Origin: Planctomycetota bacterium
GTDB lineage: Bacteria > Planctomycetota > UBA1135 > UBA2386
Direction: 5' to 3'
DNA length: 46,183 bases
Assembly (NCBI GenBank): GCA_020848735.1
Contig: JADLHO010000058.1
Span: 1-46,183 of the forward strand
In this document: positions 41,066 through 46,183 of the stretch, piece after piece
Layout of the letters: each line of letters begins with the position of its first letter
Position numbering within the stretch: the first letter of the stretch is position 1
Program-made: the position numbers and the translations under genes
Notes under the pieces: generated by a model
Told to the model about the DNA's origin: nothing
The model's database searches: none
The model's input: the letters and a program-made list of their open reading frames with translations, nothing else

Positions 41066-42445
41066 TCAAAGCAACTCGCGCTGCCCGTGACTCGGCGCGA
41101 CCACGTCGCGGAAGCCGAGCTGCTTCAGGCGATCGACGAAGGCCAACGCCTGCCGCTCTTCGCCATGCACGACGAAGACGCGCGTGGCCGTCTTGGCGAG
41201 GTGGCCGAGCGAGTCGCAGAGCTCGCGCCAGTCGGCGTGGGCCGAGAGGCCGAGGATGCTGCGCACCTTGCAGCGCACGGTTCGCGGCTCGCCCAGCACG
41301 TTGACCTCCGGTGCACCGTCGACCAGTTTCCTGCCCAGGGTGCCTTCGGCCATGTAGCCGACCGTGAGGACGCAGTCCTGCGCGCGCGGGAGGCTGACCT
41401 TCAGGTGATGGAGGATGCGCCCGGCCTCGCACATTCCCGACGCCGCGATGATCACGCCGTCGCGCACGCCGTTGAGCGACTTGCTCTCCTCCCGGTCCTC
41501 GACGAAGCGGACGCCGTCGAAGAAGAACGGCTCCCGCCCCGTCTCGATGATCTTGCGCGCCTCCTTGTCGAAGAGCTCACGATGTGCAGAGGTGATCTTG
41601 GTCGCCTTGCTGCTCAGCGGCGAGTCGATCCACACGGGCAGCCTCGGGATGCGACCCGCGGCCATCAGGTTGCCGAGCTCGTAGAGGACGTTCTGCGTGC
41701 GCCCGACGGAGAACGCCGGGATGAGGATGCGGCCGCCGTCCCCGATCTCCTCGCGCACGATCTGCGCCAGCGACTCGGCCATCTCCTCGTGGTCCTGGTG
41801 CGCGCGATCCCCGTAGGTGGACTCGGTGATCAGGTAGTCGAGCGGGGGGAGCCGCTCGGGGTCGCGCAGGATCGGCATGTCCTTGCGGCCGTGGTCGCCG
41901 GTGAAGCCGAGTCGAACGGTGCGCCCACCGCGTTCGATCGTGAGCACGACCATCGCCGAGCCGAGGATGTGTCCCGCGTCGAAGAACTCACAACGCACGC
42001 CGGGCAGCACCTCGAAGGGCTCGTGGTAGCGATGACGGCGGAAGCGACGCGCGGTCTCGGCCACGTCGTCCAGGTCGTAGGGCGGCACCCAGTCGACGCC
42101 GCGCTTGCGCAGGTGCATCGCGTCCTGCGCCTGGAGCTGGGCCGAGTCCTCGAGGAGAACGCCGGCGAGGTCGCCGGTCGCGTGCGTCAGGTGGATCTCA
42201 CCCTCGAAGCCGAGCTTCACGAGGCGCGGCAGCGAGCCGCTGTGATCGATGTGGGCGTGCGAGAGCACGACGGCGTCGACGCTCGCCGCGTCCACCGCGA
42301 GCCTCGTGTTCGCCTCGTTGGAGATCTTGCGAGGTCCCTGGACCATCCCGCAGTCGAGGAGGATGCGGCGTTCGCCGATCTCCACGAGGTGCTTCGTACC
42401 GGTGACGTGCCGTGCGGCGCCGAGGAAGCGCAGTGCGAGTTCCAT
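41066..42445 (-). CDS. Beta-CASP metallo-beta-lactamase RNA-processing nuclease
   Basis: A 459-residue cytoplasmic zinc nuclease of the CPSF-73/Ysh1-like bacterial group. The MBL domain has GTKHLVEIG, the metal motif HAHIDH (H63, H65, D67, H68), HILGSAM and TGDHGRKDMP. The beta-CASP insertion starts near ESTYGDR, and the end RMMBL-type motif is LSAHADWRELCD followed by VFVVHGEERQALAF. All elements are in order, and the length is normal. By family knowledge it is an RNA endo/exonuclease. Start ATG 42445; it is divergent from the XRE gene by 161 bases. Confidence 0.93.
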   Translation of the reverse strand: MELALRFLGAARHVTGTKHLVEIGERRILLDCGMVQGPRKISNEANTRLAVDAASVDAVVLSHAHIDHSGSLPRLVKLGFEGEIHLTHATGDLAGVLLEDSAQLQAQDAMHLRKRGVDWVPPYDLDDVAETARRFRRHRYHEPFEVLPGVRCEFFDAGHILGSAMVVLTIERGGRTVRLGFTGDHGRKDMPILRDPERLPPLDYLITESTYGDRAHQDHEEMAESLAQIVREEIGDGGRILIPAFSVGRTQNVLYELGNLMAAGRIPRLPVWIDSPLSSKATKITSAHRELFDKEARKIIETGREPFFFDGVRFVEDREESKSLNGVRDGVIIAASGMCEAGRILHHLKVSLPRAQDCVLTVGYMAEGTLGRKLVDGAPEVNVLGEPRTVRCKVRSILGLSAHADWRELCDSLGHLAKTATRVFVVHGEERQALAFVDRLKQLGFRDVVAPSHGQRELL

Positions 42446-42606
42446 GGTGAGAGTGTGGCCAAGGAGGAGCTCGTCGTCGTGCGGTGATTCCGAACCAGCG
42501 CGATCCGACGATTCCGGAGTCGAAGCAACTGCGTCGGGTTCCCCGCAAGCAGCATGCGGATGCGGCCCATAGAATGCCGCGCCGCTTCCGCCACCGAGGA
42601 ACGACC

Positions 42607-43077
42607 GTGCAAAACCCCGATCGCCGCGCTCTCGCCCAGACCCTCGCGCAGCGACTCCGCGAGCTGCGCGCCCGCCATCACCTCACGCAGGACGAGGTCG
42701 CACAGCGGATCGGATGCCACGAATCGGCGGTCTCGCGGTGGGAGGCCGGTTCGCGCCTGCCGCCCTGCACCGACGTCCTCGCCCTCGCGGAGCTCTACGC
42801 CGTGTCCTGTGACTACCTGCTGGGCCGCAGGGAACAGCCGGTGATGCCAGCGGCCGCGCTCGTCGACCAGGCGCTCCTCGACCGGCTGGCGAGCGCACCC
42901 GATGTCGCCGCCTTCGACGCGATCGTCGAGGAGCGTGCCGACCAGACCGCCTGGCTGCCCCTGCCCGATGGTGCGGTGATCGTCCCGGTCGAGCAGGCGA
43001 TGCGCCGCGCGCGCGGGGTCGCCGATCGCTTTCCCCAGAGTCGCTTCGCCGACCGCCTGTTCCGTCCGCGGGCGTGA
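42607..43077 (+). CDS. XRE-family helix-turn-helix regulator
   Basis: A 156-residue DNA-binding protein. The HTH_XRE domain occupies residues 10-70: LAQRLRELRARHHLTQDEVAQRIGCHESAVSRWEAGSRLP then LALAELYAVSCDYLLGR. The C-terminal half (PAAALVDQALLDRLASAPDVAAFDAIV, then WLPLPDGAVIVPVEQAM) is not a named domain to me and may sense a ligand. I prefer GTG 42607, which has GAGGAA 5 bases upstream; an in-frame ATG at 42574 would add 11 basic residues. It converges on pntB with a 9-base gap. The target genes are unknown. Confidence 0.88.
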   Translation: MQNPDRRALAQTLAQRLRELRARHHLTQDEVAQRIGCHESAVSRWEAGSRLPPCTDVLALAELYAVSCDYLLGRREQPVMPAAALVDQALLDRLASAPDVAAFDAIVEERADQTAWLPLPDGAVIVPVEQAMRRARGVADRFPQSRFADRLFRPRA

Positions 43078-43086
43078 CGGCCCGCT

Positions 43087-44469
<1,383 letters not shown>

Positions 44470-44476
44470 GGCGCCC

Positions 44477-44776
44477 TCAGCTCGGGTTGGACGGGGACTT
44501 CTTCTTGCTCGCGAACATCGCCAGCATGCGGTCGGTCACGAGGAAGCCGCCGACGACGTTGATCATCGCGAACACGATGGCGACGAAGCCGAGCACCTGG
44601 GCGGCCCCGTGATAGCGGCCCTGCATCGCGAGCAGGGCGCCCACGACCGTGATCCCCGAGATCGCGTTCGATCCGGACATGAGCGGCGTGTGCAAGGTCG
44701 GCGGGACCTTGCCGATGATCTCGACGCCGATGAACGACGCGAGGACGAAGATGAAGAGGAGAGTGGCAGCGAGCAT
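44477..44776 (-). CDS. pntAB: NAD(P) transhydrogenase subunit alpha 2 (membrane part)
   Basis: A 99-residue protein with three transmembrane helices (LAATLLFIFVLASFIGVEII, AISGITVVGALLAM, VLGFVAIVFAMINVVGGFLV). Conserved IGKVPPTLHTPLMSGSNAISG is the signature of this domain. Its ATG 44776 shares one base with the pntAA stop (TGATG). It provides part of the proton channel that is fused to subunit alpha in E. coli. Confidence 0.94.
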   Translation of the reverse strand: MLAATLLFIFVLASFIGVEIIGKVPPTLHTPLMSGSNAISGITVVGALLAMQGRYHGAAQVLGFVAIVFAMINVVGGFLVTDRMLAMFASKKKSPSNPS

Positions 44777-45912
44777 CAGCGCTTCTCCGGTGCGGATTCG
44801 AGTGCGGCCTTCGCGCCCGTGTGGACGACCTCGCCGTCGCGCGTGACGCACGACGCGGCGAGCACTTCGTCTTCCCACTTGGGTTGGAACGCGGCCTCCT
44901 TGAGGAAGGGCTTGAGGAACTCGTAGACGTTGCGGGCCCACATGCGGCTCGCATCGGTGGCGACCATCGCCGGCAGGTTCGTCTCGCCGATGATCCTGAC
45001 GCCGTGGCGCACGACGGTCTGCCCGGGCTGCGTGCCCTCGACGTTGCCGCCGTTCGCCGCCGCGAGGTCGACGATCACGGAACCCGGTCGCATGCGAGCG
45101 ACCATCTCGTCGCTCACGATGCGCGGGGCGGGGCGACCCGGAATGAGCGCGGTCGTGATGAGCACGTCGGCCTGGGCGATGTGCTGCCCGAGGATCTCAC
45201 GCTGCTTGCGCAGGTACTCGTCGGACTGCTCCTTAGCGTAGCCGCCGCTGGTCTGGGCATCGGGCGGCGTGCCGGTGTCGACGAAGCGCGCGCCGCAGCT
45301 CTCGACCTGCTCCTTCACCGCGGGCCGCACGTCGTTGGCCTCGACGGTCGCGCCGAGCCGCTTCGCGGTCGAGATCGCCTGAAGGCCGGCGACGCCCGCG
45401 CCGATGATGAACGCGCGTGCCGGCTTGATGGTCCCCGCGGCGGTCATCAGCATCGGGAAGAAGCTCGGCAGGGCGGCCGCGGCGAGCAGCACGGCCTGGT
45501 AGCCGGCACAGGTCGCCTGGCTCGAGAGCACGTCCATGCTCTGCGCGCGGGTGATGCGCGGCACCAACTCCAGCCCGAAGGCCGTGACGCGCTGGCGCGC
45601 GAGCGCCTTGACGGCCTCGAGCTGCAGGTTGGGGATGAGACCGCTCGCGAGCAGCGCCCCGGCCTTCATGCGCCGGATCTGCTCGACCGCCGGCGTCCGC
45701 ACGGCGAGCACGAGGTCGGCGCGCTCGAGCGCGTCCTCGCTCGTCGCGCCGGCATCCCGGTAGTCCTGATCGCGGAAGCCTGCGGCCTCACCGGCGCTCG
45801 GGGCGACGGCGACGCTCAGCCCGAGCTTCACGTATCCCTTGACGGTCTCCGGGGTCGCGGCGACTCGCGTCTCACCCGGCTCGGTCTCCCTGGGAACGAA
45901 CAGCAACGCCAT
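44776..45912 (-). CDS. pntAA: NAD(P) transhydrogenase subunit alpha 1 (NAD-binding)
   Basis: A 378-residue peripheral dI subunit that binds NAD(H). It opens with FVPRETEPGETRVAATPETV, the alanine dehydrogenase/PNT N-terminal domain. The Rossmann fold is AFIIGAGVAGLQAISTAKRLGATVEANDVRP, followed by a mobile-loop region with GYAKEQSDEYLRKQREIL and VIVDLAAANGGNVEGTQPG. Lacking a membrane part, it depends on pntAB and pntB, which follow immediately. The start ATG 45912 is divergent from pyrF by 143 bases. Confidence 0.96.
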   Translation of the reverse strand: MALLFVPRETEPGETRVAATPETVKGYVKLGLSVAVAPSAGEAAGFRDQDYRDAGATSEDALERADLVLAVRTPAVEQIRRMKAGALLASGLIPNLQLEAVKALARQRVTAFGLELVPRITRAQSMDVLSSQATCAGYQAVLLAAAALPSFFPMLMTAAGTIKPARAFIIGAGVAGLQAISTAKRLGATVEANDVRPAVKEQVESCGARFVDTGTPPDAQTSGGYAKEQSDEYLRKQREILGQHIAQADVLITTALIPGRPAPRIVSDEMVARMRPGSVIVDLAAANGGNVEGTQPGQTVVRHGVRIIGETNLPAMVATDASRMWARNVYEFLKPFLKEAAFQPKWEDEVLAASCVTRDGEVVHTGAKAALESAPEKR

Positions 45913-46055
45913 GCACGGAACCTCTCTCGGGTCTCGACTGCGATCGAAGGCGTCGAAGGAAACGCCATCGCGCGAACGCGGACAAGCGCGAAATCCGACG
46001 CGCGTTCGCGCCGACGTTGCTTGCCGGGACCGCGCCGCTAGTCTCGCCCGCCGCG

Positions 46056-46183
46056 ATGGCGACGAGCTTCGTCGAGCGGCTGGGTGACAGCGTCGTGGCG
46101 GGTCGTCCGCCGGCGTGCGTCGGCTTCGACCCGCGGGTCGAGGCGCTCCCGGCTCGTCTCGCGGGCGCCGGCGACGCGGCCGC
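46056..46183 (+). CDS. pyrF: Orotidine 5'-phosphate decarboxylase, N-terminal fragment
   Basis: Only the first 42 residues lie in the window; the gene continues beyond 46183. FVERLGDSVVAGRPPACVGFDPRVEALPARL matches the start of type 2 OMP decarboxylases, where FxxRL...CVGLDPR is conserved; here it is CVGFDPR. The enzyme makes UMP in pyrimidine synthesis. The start ATG 46056 fits the family. The call rests on a short stretch and should be treated as probable. Confidence 0.72.
   Translation, partial: MATSFVERLGDSVVAGRPPACVGFDPRVEALPARLAGAGDAA

Overview
This is a GC-rich chromosomal segment (by eye well above 60% GC) carrying 44 supported protein genes, the last one cut by the window edge. No rRNA, tRNA, CRISPR array or insertion sequence was seen. 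A Planctomycetota-like bacterium is my best guess. The reasons are the complete Alternative Complex III plus A2-type caa3 oxidase cluster, RNase HIII beside dapF, several secreted proteins with signal peptides but no recognisable family, and an HNH endonuclease and SNF2/SWIM pair of types I associate with that phylum. The phylum is inference; Gram-negative-type, aerobic, respiratory life is well supported. No gene-free stretch exceeds about 300 bases; the longest is 22894-23181.

Layout. 64-3865 (minus): a tightly overlapping operon of a secreted gluzincin-type peptidase, a DUF374 acyltransferase, a small lipoprotein, RNase HIII and DapF. 3864-4256 (plus): a small secreted protein. 4277-11061 (minus): a PIG-L deacetylase with extra domains, a DUF3352-like secreted protein, a protein that looks like an inactivated MA-type peptidase, and an HNH endonuclease. 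11223-12976 (plus): a lipoprotein and a membrane-anchored YfgM-like/cyclophilin fusion. 13225-14824 (minus): parA-parB with a near-consensus parS inside parB. 14939-16384 (plus): a membrane protein and a metallophosphoesterase. 16400-18420 (minus): a primary-like sigma factor and HemW. 18639-21141 (minus), with a divergent SGNH hydrolase at 21400-22893: a carbamoyltransferase/SxtJ/DUF5989 module probably acting on a surface or exported glycan.

23182-35834 (plus) is the core of the window. It reads actA-actB(fused B1-B2)-actC-actD-actE-actF, a small His-rich membrane protein, a SCO copper chaperone, then ctaC (CuA plus fused cytochrome c), ctaD, ctaE and ctaF. Quinol is oxidised by Complex III and electrons pass through its c-haems to the caa3 oxidase and O2. 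The contiguous order suggests a co-assembled supercomplex. Three membrane subunits have histidine-rich soluble tails.

35944-46183: a SNF2 helicase and its overlapping SWIM zinc-finger partner, an NhaD-type Na+/H+ antiporter, a beta-CASP RNA-processing nuclease (minus), an XRE regulator, a three-subunit proton-translocating transhydrogenase (pntAA-pntAB-pntB, minus) and the start of pyrF. The antiporter and transhydrogenase both use the proton gradient that the respiratory cluster makes.
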